From Larix kaempferi (taxonomy: Eukaryota > Streptophyta > Pinopsida > Pinales > Pinaceae), in NCBI GenBank assembly GCA_027924585.1, contig BSBM01000261.1, forward strand, positions 3,303,501-3,367,500: a DNA stretch of 64,000 nucleotides. The letters run 5' to 3'. The position numbers and the translations under genes are program-made. Each line of letters opens with the position of its first letter. The first letter of the stretch is position 1. Positions 1 through 11,747 of this stretch are shown here, piece by piece. The notes beneath the pieces are model-generated. The model worked only from the letters and a program-made list of their open reading frames with translations. It did no database searches and was not told where the DNA came from.

Positions 1-959
1 ATGACTTTTTTGGAGTACTTTGCTGTCATTTTTTATTGTGTGTTGGTCGTACTGTTGTGCTTCTATTGTTTTTTACTTGTGAGGGTTGGATGATCTATTT
101 TAGGGTCTTTTCCAGTTCTGGGTTCTCTCCTTTCACAGGTACGTTGGCCTAGGTAAGTCTCATGCAAGTAACCTAACTCTAAGAGGTTGAAGTCTGAGGA
201 TAAGGGAGGTCTGCCCCAACATCTGATGTTGAGTTTATAATTGGTTCAGATCTGATATATATTGCTATTTTTATTATTGTTATTGTTTTCAGTACTTTAA
301 TGGTTATTGTAGCTCATTGTTTTTGGGACATGCTGGACTTGAAGGATATTGAGGTATAGTTTCTCTTTTCCAAAATAATTACAAAATTTTATTGTACGGT
401 AGTAATACATACAACATGACAACTGTGCCATACTATTTTTCTTTACAGGTCCTCTATCTTATAGAACCAATTGTTGAGGTTTCTATTCAAAATATCCAGA
501 TGTACAAAGACATAGGTTGCTATTCAAAATCTATCTTGTGGTGCTGTGTGAGAAGCCCAGTAGCTGTACATAAGGCATGCAGTGCATGTCCAGAAGCGAT
601 GACGCTTTTGAGGGATACACTAGGGCCAACAATTTGTTGGAGGCATCATGAAGATTGGAGGTTGGATCACAAGGTTATATTTATTCTATCCTTCCCAGTG
701 TGGTGGCTTACACGTGTTTTTAATCATTTTTAGTCAAGTTTATGAATACAAACACATTAACACCGTAACACATTATCTCATCTACCCTAGACTGAAAGAA
801 ATAGCAGCTTGCAGGGCATGAAATATGTAGGTCAAGATCTTATGATAACTTCCTATATAGGTTCATGTAATAGATCATAAGAAATGGAAAATGATGGCTT
901 CACCCTATAAGAATCCATTGTATAAGAATCTGATTTGATGGCTTCACCCTATGATTGTT
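1..959. other. Unassigned AT-rich sequence with one weak exon-like segment
   Basis: No element or gene is recognised. The only coding-like signal is an open 225-bp segment at 449-673 on the plus strand. It is preceded by a pyrimidine-rich tract ending TTTACAG and followed by GTTATA, so it could be an exon of exactly 75 codons. Its translation is Cys/His-rich near the middle, with no family I recognise. Splice-like ends are common in AT-rich plant DNA, so this stays a weak candidate. Confidence 0.2.
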
Positions 960-1715
960 GCTAGTGGATTATAGCCTTGTGCGGGCATATTATTCCTGAT
1001 CTCTGTCAACTGCCTCAGATTATAGCCTTGTGTGGGCATATTATTAATTCCTTTGCGGGCATATATTAATGCCTTTGCAAGCATACATTATTAAGCTTTG
1101 TGCGGGAATATTATTAATTCCTTTGCGGGCATATATAAACCCTTGTGCGGAAATATATTAATGCCTTGTGCGGGTATACCCAAGCTCCTTACGAGAATAT
1201 TTCATAGCCCCTTGTGTGGGAATATTTCAAGCCCCTTGTGCGCATATCTCAAGCCCCTTGCGGACATATATCAATCCCCTTGTGGGCAAATTTCAAGCCC
1301 CTTGCGGGCAAATTTCAAGCCCCTTGCGGGAATATTTCAAGCCCATTGCAGGCATATCCCAAGCCCCTTGAAAGCATATTTCAAGCCCCTTGCGGGCATA
1401 TTTCATAGCCCCTTGTGTGGGAATATTTCAAGCCCCTTGCGGTAATATCACAAGCCCCTTACGGGCATATTTCAAGCCCCTTGCGGGCATATTTCATAGC
1501 CCCTTGTGTGGGAATATTTCAAGCCCCTTGCGAGCATATCCCAAGCCCCTTGTGGGCATATTTCATAGCCCCTTGTGTGGGAATATTTCAAGCCCCTTGC
1601 GAGCATATCCCAATTCCTTTGCGAGCATATCTCAAGCCCCTTACGGGCATATCCCAAGCCCCTTGCGGGCATATTTCAATCCCCTTATAGGCATATTTCA
1701 ACTTGAATGCATGGA
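960..1715. repeat. Degenerate 22-25-bp minisatellite, GCGGGCATAT core
   Basis: About 30 imperfect head-to-tail units are seen. The commonest is a 22-bp form reading roughly CAAGCCCCTTGCGGGCATATTT, broken here as CAAGCCCCTTG plus CGGGCATATTT. A 25-bp variant carries ATAGCCCCTTGTGTGGGAATATTTC, that is ATAGCCCCTTG then TGTGGGAATATTTC. The two forms alternate in blocks between 1380 and 1620, which suggests local higher-order amplification. Open frames across the array on both strands are by-products of the repeat. Confidence 0.85.
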
Positions 1716-2299
1716 AGGATGATTTTCTTGAGAACCGGATCAAATGGTCACTTCCTTGACTACCATAGGATGCCTTAAATGATGATGAACAATTTTTGTT
1801 TGACTGAGATGAATGCTTTCTCAAATTCAGAGTTTGAGCCTACAACTCTTCTAAAACCTCCTGCCTTATTTATTTTTGACCTTCATGCTTTCATTTGTAG
1901 TGTCTTTGACTTCCATTCAGAGTGCATGTTTTCAAGAGCTGGAAATGATATTTTTGATCTGACTTTAGACTACCTGAAGCATACATGAGGCACAATGGCT
2001 ATGCATTATAGTCTGTTCCTTTCATACACTGTGTTTTCAAACACAGAGCAACCTCATTTTCTTTCTTTCTGCAAGTGCCTTCAAAATCAAACATTTATAA
2101 AGTTTCCTTGACATAAATATTTCCTTCACGAGATTAGATCTTTACCAAGTAATTTCGGGTGCCTCAAAATAGAGGGTGCCTCATATAGTTATCAAAATTA
2201 GAAAGTGTAATTGGTTTATAATATAAAAAGGAAAGTAACTAAATATAATAGAATGATAGTCTAATCATTTTAGAAATATATCTAATTAACTAAATATAT
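1716..2299. other. Unassigned spacer between two related minisatellites
   Basis: Nothing recognisable apart from a short run without stops. It separates two arrays sharing the GCGGGCAT core and may be an insertion into one original array. Confidence 0.4.
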
Positions 2300-2620
2300 A
2301 GGTGGGAATTTTCATAAGCCTGCGGGCATTTTTCATAAGCCTACGAGCATTTTCATAAGCCTGCGGGCATTTTTCATAAGCCTGCGGGCATTTTTCATAA
2401 GTGACTAAATATATAGGCTGGAATTTTCATAAGCCTCTGGGCATGTTTGCCAAGCCCGCGGGCATTTGCAGTAGGCTTGGGGGCATACTTACGGGCATTT
2501 TCCAGTGTTTGCATTTTCCTGCGGGCATTTGTCCTCCATGTGTGGATGCTTTGCGGGCATTTACCTTGTGCTTCAGGTATTTTATCTTCTTCATTTGCGG
2601 GAATCTTGTATACAAAGTTT
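2300..2620. repeat. Second GCGGGCAT minisatellite, 20-21-bp units
   Basis: Units of about 21 bp read CATAAGCCTGCGGGCATTTTT with small changes. Four good copies lie at about 2310-2400, followed by more diverged copies to about 2600 in which GCGGGCATTT recurs at irregular spacing. The core matches the larger array upstream, but the flanking half of the unit differs. Confidence 0.75.
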
Positions 2621-5600
2621 AAAAGCTTGGGATACATGTCTCATAACATAAAATCCATTGTTCTTGCATCGTCATTGTTATCATTGGCCTCCCCATCGAG
2701 TCCTCTGAGATATCAAGATGGAATTTCCAATCAACATACCTTCACATCCAATATGATTGAATCCTCCTTGTTCAACCAACTGTATCAACATAATTATACG
2801 GATTTCCTCTGTTTCCTCAAAGATATTCTAAGTCTCGAAGACTTCTACAGAAATTGTAATCTTCAACAAATTCTACCCAATCTTAACCAAAATGAAACCT
2901 CTCACAAATTATACCCAACTCAAATACTTTTAAGTCACTCAGACTTCTAAAACTGTAATATATATGAATATTTATAACTTTTATATTCTAACCACTTCTT
3001 CCTACCTTCAACAAAAATTGCCACTTTGTTTACTTCTCTCATGAAGAGTTGATCACATAGATTTAGATTGTTTTCCTCATCAGGGTTCATGTACAAATTA
3101 ATTGATTACATACATCAATTAAACATTCACCGAAATCGAAAGTATTCATTCACAAACACAAATAATTTCAACGTACAAGAACCCAAGATCTTCATTTCCA
3201 GGGAGCAGCTTGGCCAAAGGGCATTTGTTTCAATGGATGGTTTCAAGGATAGAAAGAAGTGAAGCAATCACTTGTCAGAATAGGTATTTCAGGTCTAGAT
3301 TTCATGATTGTTGGATTTGAATTTGGTACACTAGGCGATTATGGTGCTTGTGTTATGAGAGATTTTTGTACATTACAATATTATCTCAAATGTGTCCAGG
3401 TATTGTGGAAGTTGCATCACTTTCACTCTACTAAATCCTAACATCTGCTCTAATTTTATTGGGATTCCAAAGGTTGATTATGTTATCAACGATTTGGTCT
3501 CTTTGAGTTGAATTGAATTGTTTGAGATGTAGAGTATCTTGACAATTCCACTGCATCAAAATTTAGTAGTTTCTTGTATATAAATGTTTTGTGTTGAAGT
3601 TCTCTTTAATTTTTGTGGCAGTTCAATAAGCGTGTTCAAGGTTGTTTATGGTGAATAATTCCAACTGCATATGAATGTATTGGTGCAAATATTGTGGTAC
3701 TCAAGAATCTTCTGAGACTCGGATTCCTGTATTTAAAGGCATGTTGTTAGGCAATGGAATTGGTTGGGGTAGTCTTAGATTGACTGATCTTGATTGTCTC
3801 CATGAACCTTGACCATATGATTATAAGGCTCTTCCTCGTTTGCACATTGTTGTCTATGTGATTCCTTTTAATTAAGTATTGTTCGAGCAAGTTTTCTCTT
3901 TGCAAAGGTGAGTTTGTACTTGTAATTGAAATGATTGATTACACAATAGTTTTTTTTGTTGTTGGAGCCACTCTTTTAGTTATTTCACATCAATTTTATC
4001 TTCAAACTAGAGGATGTAAATGTGCATGTGAAAAATAAATTACTCTTCCATTTGTTCATTAGTAGGTCCCTAATTAAACTTTGTATTGCAATTAAAACAT
4101 GTCAGTCTTTTAACACCAGATGCATTTCTCTTAAGGACCTCAAATCTCAATTAATATTATATTTAAACATGTGTTTCCCCAATTATCATTTGTAGGGTCT
4201 TGATTGTCCCAACCACTTTGAACATTATCTTGTTTCTAAGCATATTTATCTATTAGAAGAAATGGTTTGTTCATCAATGGCCATTTCACTTAGCCATTCC
4301 AGGAATTGGAGGAAATGGGCACTTCACCATTCTTTAGATCAAAATATGAAGTTATGGATCTAGATATTCTAGACAAGCATCAATATTCAAGACATAAATA
4401 GAAGGTATAGTGTTTGTAATATGAGGCATGAAAATTATGGACACATGAAAATGGTTGTTATATCAATGATCTTGATTTCTATAATCATTTTCAACTTATC
4501 ATTGCTTGCATGTATCTTGCGTGCTAGGAAAATTGGCAATTTGAAGAGTTAGGGCCTCATTCTACATCCATTGTTGAGTCTAAATTTCAACCTATATATC
4601 TATACAAATGATGAGTCAATATTAGAATGTAGATCAAGCAAAAGTAAAATGATAAACTATAGTATCATCATGGAGACATGCATGTTAAAAGAAAAGTATG
4701 TTTCAATATTAGAGCAAGTAGAGTCTGGACAAACTTCAGAATGGTGAATTTAATAAATAGTAAATTCCCACTCAGTGATAATTAAAACAATATATATAAG
4801 GGTGAAACTTTACAGGAAAAGGCATCACTCATACATAGAAAGGACCATTGTCTCTAGTTCACCCTTTCATCTTACCCATCTGTAATTCCATACATTATAA
4901 GTCTAATACCTATGTCAGGCCTAGACATAGAGATATCCAAAAAAGTTGATGATGTTGACATAATTATGCATTTTAGATGTCACGCTTGCAAATTTGTTTA
5001 TGTTCAACATGCAATAGTTCCTTTCAATGTTTTAGAAATTGAAAAAAGTTGAAATTGCTTAAGTAAGATGAACTTGTTATTGTAAAACTTTTGTGTAATT
5101 TTTAATGTATAGAAGTTGAAGATTATAGATTTAGTTCTTCTAGTTGTATTTAAATTGTAGTGCACAGACACTGTTGGATTCCTTTAGGGGGACCTCACAT
5201 AGGTTTATATCTTATTTTCTATTAAGCGTGCATTTAGTATTCAATAGATTATGTTATTAGCAATATAATTTGATTTCTTGTGTTTAATACCAAGTAGGAT
5301 TTTTCATCATATTATGCCCTCTTTTCCCTTAGGCGTATCCATAAATATTACCCTGATATGTTGGAGCTACTGGAATTGGCATTTACGCGGGATCCTCCAA
5401 AATATGGTTTGCATATTGTATTCTAGGATTCATTGGCTCCATTTGCATGTATAAAGTTCCAATAGTTCCAGAAATTTCCTATAGATTGAAATTCATTTTC
5501 AATGACTCAATTACCAGGATTTAAAAGTCTCTTACAATTCAAAACACCTAACTGTATAAATGAAACCAACACTTTGATAGTCCATGTCTACGAAACAGTG

Positions 5601-5944
5601 TGTGGCTACAAGCACAAGCAGAGTAGCCTCAAGGAGGTTTCCACCAAACAAGGAAAAAAACAAGAGAGTAGGTGAGCATGGGATGGAGGACCTCAAGGAT
5701 ATTGTCATTGGACAGTCACCGGGCACCAAAAGAATTTAGCACAAAGTGTAAAGTTTATGTGAAACAAAATGAAGTTAGGTGAAAAGTATGTAGTGTAATT
5801 TTCAAGCTAAGGATCTCACATAAGCCTTGAAAACCCTATCGATGCTCCTCATGCCTTGGGTTGCTCTACAAGCCACTTCAAATCACCCACGTTAAGAATT
5901 ATACCCTTATTCAAACGCCCTACGACCATTTGATTTTTTTTTAA
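2621..5944. other. Unassigned AT-rich sequence
   Basis: I see no convincing coding exon, LTR pair, RNA gene or tandem repeat over this stretch. Short open segments near 2640-2950 and 3070-3440 have no recognisable protein character. It could be long-intron or intergenic sequence of the gene whose last exon is proposed near 7.9 kb, or very old transposon remains. Confidence 0.4.
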
Positions 5945-6610
5945 CTTAGACATTGTCACAATAGCGACGGAACAAAATTCATATTTGTTTACCTGGTAAA
6001 GCTATTCCGTGGCTATAGCGACAACATTTTCGTCTCTATATCCAAGGAACTGTTGCTATAGTGATGTTCTGTCAATCACATGGGAATGGATTTTATATAC
6101 AAGTGACGATCATTCCATCGCTTGTATAGAAAATCCATCGCTATGTTCTGCACGGAGCATCGCTATAGCGACGTTCCGTCAAGCACATTGCGACTGATTT
6201 TCAATACAAGCGTCGGAATGATCGTCACTTGTATAGCAAATCCGTCGCGATGTGCTTAATAGAACATCTCTATAGCAACGGTTAGTTGCTAGTATAGCGA
6301 CGGCTGGAACCAGACATCGTCGTGATAGCCAGAGAGTATTGTTAGCCTGAAAAGCATCTAACAAGTATTTTCCGTCGTTATATCGACGGTTTTATGTCGC
6401 TATAGTGATGCGAATTGGTTTTTTAAACATAGTCCACACACGCCACATTTCATATATTTCTTGTCGCCATAACGATGAAACGTTCGAAGTGTTGCTACAA
6501 CGACGAAAATGTTGCCACGAAAATATGGGGTCATTTTAGTCGCTATAGAAACACATAAGTTTTGCAATAGCAACGATTTTCTGTGGGAAAAATGTGGACA
6601 TGTACTAGTG
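5945..6610 (-). mobile_element. CACTA-like DNA transposon fragment
   Basis: The segment is full of degenerate copies of GCGACGG and CGCTATAGCGACG in both orientations. Such clustered short subterminal motifs are typical of plant CACTA (En/Spm) elements. At the right edge the minus strand begins CACTAGTACATGTCCAC, consistent with a CACTA terminus at 6610. No matching left terminus was found, and there is no transposase-like ORF, so this is a truncated or non-autonomous copy. Family knowledge is from memory and the call is moderate. Confidence 0.45.
6066..6265. repeat. 200-bp near-symmetric palindrome
   Basis: Two 100-bp arms pair without any gap about a perfect centre CGCTATAGCG (6161-6170). 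Roughly 80 of 100 positions match, including an uninterrupted 21-bp match around CAAGTGACGATCATTCC. It lies inside the CACTA-like segment and would fold into one long hairpin. Confidence 0.85.
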
Positions 6611-7030
6611 TTGGATCTCACTTAGAACTTGTGTGAATCACTTCACCTGTCAAGCTTGAATTCTCCTTGAAATCCTTAGTTTCTTTGATGAATCCGCTAT
6701 ATATAAGAGTCTTTACAAAATCTTGCAATCCCCTCCAAGTCTAAGTGGACATAAGTGCCCACATGTAACTCAACTATGCCCACATGACTTGTCTCTTTAT
6801 TTCCATCTCCAATGGTGTGTTGTAGGCACAACAGATCCCATGTTTTATCCAAAATATGGGATCCCCAATTCCATATCAAAGAATAACTTAATCAATTTTT
6901 GGGGTTGTTCATCCTGATTGCCATTTATTTTGCTGCCTTTGATTTGATTTAATTAAGTTAGTAATTTTTTTTTCTCGAAAATTATGCATTTTTAGTGTGT
7001 TTTTTAAGAATTGCGGAAATAAGTTTTTTG
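6611..7030. other. Unassigned spacer
   Basis: No gene or element recognised; ordinary AT-rich sequence between two repeat clusters. Confidence 0.4.
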
Positions 7031-7039
7031 GGTTGAAAT

Positions 7040-7400
7040 TTCAATCATCCCACAACCCGCAACCCCCAATTTCGGATTGCGGATTGCAGGCGCCTTTATT
7101 TACATTTGGAGTTTTCCTCCCGCAACCCGCAACCCACAAATTGCGGATTGCGAGATGCAGAAAAGGGTTTTTTGAAAGTTGCACGTAAAATTTTTCTTCC
7201 CGCAACCCGCAACCCGCAAATTTGTGGATTGCGGGATGCAGAAAGAGCCTTTAAATAAAGAGTAGTTTATACTTCCCGCAACCCGCAAATTGCGGGATGC
7301 GGGAAGTACTTTGACCACGCATTATGTTTACGTTCTGCAACTCGCAATTTGCGGATTGCGGATTGCGGAAGGGTGTGTATATTTTTGAATAACGAATGCT
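7040..7400. repeat. Five hairpin units about 75 bp apart
   Basis: Each unit has a left part built from CCCGCAACCCGCAA and a right part from TTGCGGATTGCGG, making a G+C-rich hairpin in AT-rich surroundings. Copies centre near 7065, 7135, 7215, 7285 and 7350. The intervening 30-40 bp is more variable, so the hairpin itself is the conserved part. Confidence 0.8.
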
Positions 7401-7896
7401 TGCATTTGCCATTCCGCATATCACCTCTCGACCGTTGATATACGACGATCTGACGACCTTGATTGCATCTGGTAGAATAATTTGAATTCTTGATTTTTCT
7501 TTCTGTGGTCATTATTTCTAAGAGTTAATCTAGTTTCGTCCGCGTTATGCTTGATCAGACATGAAGTTTTTGAATCCAATGATTGCTTAATGATTAAAAC
7601 TTTGAGATTTGACTGTTAAGTACTTGTGTTATTACGTGAATTTATCTTATCTCACGCCAAATTTTAATTGATGCATCACTGACTAATATTTTACTCGCAG
7701 AAATGTTAATTGCAATCCGCACATTGTAGATCCGTAATCATGCCAGTTAGTTATACTCAATTGATGTCAAATCCTGTGGTTTTATGTTTTATAACGGCTG
7801 TTATGGATAATCTGTTAGTTTATGATGATATATACAAAATTGGGATTGATATTTCAATATCTATACTAACAATTGCGTATTGTAAGTAAAATGCAG

Positions 7897-8280
7897 AGAG
7901 TTTCTCATAGTTTGGTCAAGTGTTTTGCTGAGAAAGAGCCTCAGCTAGTAGAATACTCTGAACCTGTTTCTGCGCCATTTGATGCTGATGCTCCTGATGA
8001 TAGCACAGATAATGAAGAGGAAGATGACAGGATTCAATTCACACATGAAAGACTTCTTTTAAACAAACAGAAGAAAAGTGATAAAGGATATGCTGATCAA
8101 GATAATACAATTGTTCGGGACTTAATTATCAATTCGCCACCTGTGCTTCCTGCAATTCCTTTCAAGGATGATCCATTGACTGATTTTTCGGTTTTTAAAG
8201 GTATGTCTGGTTCTCGTGAATCCAGGAAGATTTCATATGCTCCTCGCCAACTACCTCCAACAGCTCATGATTTATCTTGA
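7897..8280 (+). CDS. Putative terminal exon of an unrecognised host gene
   Basis: An open frame of 127 codons plus TGA starts directly after a TGCAG acceptor at 7892-7896; a possible internal ATG codon spans that junction. The peptide is acidic in its first third (a run DDSTDNEEEDD), then polar with Pro-rich stretches (NSPPVLPAIPF) and a basic C terminus. This composition looks like a real, disordered tail of a nuclear protein, unlike the frames in nearby repeats. I do not recognise the family and could not identify upstream exons with confidence; introns in gymnosperm genes can be many kilobases long. It may equally be a fragment carried by an unrecognised element. Confidence 0.4.
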   Translation, partial: RVSHSLVKCFAEKEPQLVEYSEPVSAPFDADAPDDSTDNEEEDDRIQFTHERLLLNKQKKSDKGYADQDNTIVRDLIINSPPVLPAIPFKDDPLTDFSVFKGMSGSRESRKISYAPRQLPPTAHDLS

Positions 8281-9348
8281 TTGTCTTCAACTTACGACAG
8301 AATGTTCTCAAGAAAGGGTGGTGCTATCTTTTACAAACTGTATGATGCCCAGTTCGGGGTCAGAGTTGGTTTGTTTTTCCTATGTATAAGGATTGTTAGA
8401 TATTTCAGGCCAAGAGGAATCCTTTTCTTGGCTATTTTAGGATAATTTAGTTTTGATTATCCCTGCTTTGTGGGAGATTCGATCCTGAAATTATTAATTT
8501 GTAATTATTATTTAAGGGATTTTAGATCTCATAGCAAGGGATGGATGGTTATGGGACAAAATCGCCAAAAGAGACTGGAGATTCTCTGTTGTTGCAGACT
8601 ATGTAATTTTTTGCAGGCCTTAATACACAGTCAGTTTCCTCCAGCTATCTCTTCTGTTATAATTTGTCAAATGTCTTTGATGGATTGTGATTTTGCTTCA
8701 ACACATTCACTAATACTGTTTTATTTGCAATCAATAACCTGCATTGGTTTATAGTTCAGATTTCTCTCAACTTATGATCTCTGCAATTGATGTTTTAAAT
8801 GAATGTCTTTATCTAAAACATTTTATCTATTTCTGCAAATGATTCACATAAAACATTAAGTTAATGTTAATTTGTCAATTAACATTCAAGTTTCAGGATA
8901 AGCTTGGATGCACTTCATTCTTAAGTTATTGTTGGTTGAATTTTTTCAATTAATTTTATCTTAAGCTACTAAGTCAAGATCTGGTTTTGCATGTTTGTTA
9001 AATTGGTGAAGAGATTTAGTAATTTTCAAATCAAGTTATCTTATGCAAAAACAAATCATTCCTCTTAGAATAGGCCTGACTTAGATTAGATTTCTTTTCC
9101 AAGTTAGACTAACTCTTAGGATTAGAAAAACTCTCTACTTTCCTCACAGGAAGACAGATCCTTTCTAGGATCAAACACACATAAGTTCCAATGGAGGCCT
9201 TTGTATCCATGGGTGTTAACCACACCAAACAACTCGAGGATAGGGTAAAAATTGTGTAGGATTATCTAAAGCCTTTGGATGGGTTTTCATCCCCTGTTGT
9301 TTTCCTTGAACCCCATTCCAACACATACACAACCAAGGCATCAAAAAA
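8281..9348. other. Possible 3' UTR, then probable 5' LTR of family F
   Basis: The first few hundred bases after the proposed stop codon have no features and could be 3' UTR. The later part leads straight into a primer-binding-site-like sequence, so it should contain the 5' LTR of the Ty3-type element. I could not define its start, and no second LTR exists in the window for comparison. Confidence 0.35.
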
Positions 9349-9365
9349 TGGCGCTAGAAGGAGGG
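9349..9365 (+). other. Candidate primer-binding site of element F
   Basis: TGGCGCTAGAAGGAGGG stands 30 bp before the first Gag codon. A TGGCGC start resembles the tRNA-derived primer sites of some Ty3 (Athila-like) elements, recalled from memory. The rest of the match to a tRNA is not checked. Confidence 0.4.
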
Positions 9366-9378
9366 CGATGTACCAAAC

Positions 9379-10754
9379 ATGCCTAAACAGAATTTAAACA
9401 GACCTCCTCTAGTAAGAGAACCGATTGTTACATGTAGCCATACCCAAGCTTCAACGTCTACAGAACAACCAGTAACAAATTCTCAAAATATTCCTGCCAC
9501 CCCTGTCATACAACAGGAAACTAGAAGGGCCGATATTATTATTGTATCTCCCACAAGGGGAACTCTCACACTCGAACATATTCTCAAAGGTTCTTTTGAT
9601 AGTGTTGCTAGGTTGCAACGAAGAATCGTTGAAGAACGTAATATAGGACTTGCAGCAATTCAATATCACCAAAACACTGGTCCGCAAGTCAACAGTTCTA
9701 ATAATCAGAACTCAGGTGACCAGAATCTTGAACAACGTAATTCACCCCGCCACAATCTGCTCCCAGATTTTAACCTTGACACATTATTTGGGGAAGCAAA
9801 AGAAGATCAACCACAAGTGACCACAGGTGGACCACCACCTCCACCGCCTCCATCTTCATCTTCTTCATCTGAAGAATCCTCAGATAGTGACACATCCTCG
9901 AGCTCATCTTTAGAGGACATACCAATGGCTCAAGGTCAAAATAGACCCTAGTTGGACCAGGATGCCATTTTTATCCTAGGAGATCAACATAGACTCCCTA
10001 AAAATCCAGAAAAATGGCTGCCTAAGTTCGATCTTGATGAAAAGTCACCTACGCTTGATCACATAAAGACATTCATGCAAACCATTAGGCTTAGAAACGT
10101 TATCCATGAAGACGTGGTCTATAGGTTATTCCCATATACCTTCCAAGGGAAAGCATCCATTTGGTACTTTGCATTAGAAGCTAGGTCTATCACTTCATGG
10201 GATGATTTTGAGAAAATATTTATGCAAAATTTTGGAGATGATAAGACGCCTGAAGACCTGGTAGTTGATTTTTCTTCTATGAAAATCCGAGGGAAAGAGA
10301 GATTAAAAGATTTTAATCAGAGATTTTCCTATCTAAAAAATAGGATCCCTATTACTCTTCTTCCTACGAAAGAAATCTTGGTTTCATACTATGTGAAAGG
10401 TTTACCTGTTCCCATAGCTATGTGGGTTAAATGGGCACACAAAGAAACCTTGCATGATGCATTTGCTGAGGCCATTCAGGTTGCGAAAGATATTTTTGGT
10501 TTAAGGGATAACCCAGATACTTCAGTAGATCAACCTTCCACTTCACGTAAGAAAACTGATGTTCCCTCAAAACCTGCTGCACGGGAGAAAGACCCTTTTG
10601 AAATGGGTGACATGAATAAGATCCTCCAGAGGATTTCTAATGAAATGGCTAACCTCAAGAGAACTAATACTGAAAACCAGAACACAAATAGGGGGTTCAA
10701 CAGACAACCGTGTAGGAGACCCTATAAACCTCAACAAAACCAAGTCCCACCCAA
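9379..10754 (+). pseudogene. gag: Ty3-type Gag (family F), interrupted
   Basis: Encodes the capsid-like polyprotein that packages retrotransposon RNA. The frame runs about 458 codons, broken only by one TAG (9949-9951) after a Ser/Pro-rich N-terminal region of 190 residues. That region has acidic and poly-Pro/Ser stretches (TTGGPPPPPPP then a Ser run). The second part carries the Retrotrans_gag core: WLPKFDLDEKSPTLDHIKTF, then GKASIWYFALE and DDFEKIFMQNFGDD. A basic, Asn/Gln-rich tail follows. The frame is cut at PPNVN by the LTR of element A', so the zinc knuckle and pol are missing. The TAG sits in a Gln-rich context and is probably a former CAG. Confidence 0.85.
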
Positions 10755-11497
10755 TGTTAACACCCAAAAAGTGCTCACTACCTCATCTACCCCATTGCAT
10801 GACTCATTTGTCCATATTTCCTACCATATTTGCCTCCAAAACCTTAAAATCCCATTAAAAAGCCTCCAATAGGCCACAAAACCATTAAAAAAGCCTCCAA
10901 AAGGCCAAAAAACCCCTTTTCCCCCAAAAATAATCCAAAATTCCTCCAAAATAGCAAAAACCCTCTAAAAAAGGAATAAAAAAATACAAAAAAGAGGAAA
11001 AAGAGGGAAAAAGGAAGCAAAAACCCTATACCGCTGACCTAAACCATATGGTTCCCAAAGCCATGGGCCAACACTCCACCACTAAAAACCTATAAATAGG
11101 TGATGGACGCCCCTCATTTCATATCCATAGTCAACCATACCTTACTCTGCCAAAATCACTTCTGAAACCCTATCTCACCCTTGAGCTACTTTCACATTTG
11201 AGTGCCCCTTTGGCCCATTTCCAAAACCCTTTGGAGAAAGAGAAAGGAGCAAAACTAGAAGCTTGGAAGCAACCCTCTTGGACTGCTGCGAAGGCTTCAC
11301 CAACCTTCACATTGGAGGTATAATCAATACAAAAACCCCTTTTTATTATCTTGTCTTTTTGTTTATGCACATGCTTAGAGTAGTTACTATTTTACTGTAC
11401 TGTCTTTCATTTACTGTTTTTCCGAACTGCTACTAAGGAGTCCCTTCTCCTTAGTGGGTGCTTATTTGCACAAGCTAGGGTGAAAACCCTAGCTACA
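10755..11497 (+). repeat. 5' LTR of element A'
   Basis: 743 bp from TGTTAACACCC to CCCTAGCTACA. It aligns along its full length with both 745-bp LTRs of element A, at visibly lower identity. A TATA box (TATAAATAGG) is at 11091-11100. Confidence 0.95.
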
Positions 11498-11501
11498 GTT
11501 T

Positions 11502-11517
11502 TGGCGACTCCCCTTGT
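11502..11517 (+). other. Primer-binding site of A'
   Basis: TGGCGACTCCCCTTGT follows the LTR after four bases. The TGGCGACT start matches the tRNA-Arg-type primer sites reported for Tat/Ogre elements (from memory). Confidence 0.7.
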
Positions 11518-11747
11518 GTTCCTTTGAATTTCTGGTTATAGTTTTAAAGTTTTAAACGTTTTTAATTTTCTGCAATTTTTTTCCTTTTGTCTGTCCCTTT
11601 TGGCTGCCGTAAACCGCGTCTTTTGCCCCCCGTAGTTGCGTTCCAACCGCGTCTTTCAGTAATTTACCTGCAATCCGACCGCGGCTCTCAGACTGTTTCC
11701 CGCGATCTACCGGCGGTTTCCAGTCTGTTACCTGCGATCTGACCACG

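Noticed and set aside
392-733. Separate short protein gene near the left edge
   Set aside because: No homologue recognised and no typical start context; kept only as a weak exon note.
960-1715. CRISPR-like look of short regular repeats
   Set aside because: Units are directly adjacent without unique spacers, and the sequence context is a plant nuclear genome; it is a minisatellite.
1098-1722. Overlapping open frames of 60-115 codons on both strands
   Set aside because: They arise from the tandem unit lacking stops; the peptides are just repeats of the unit.
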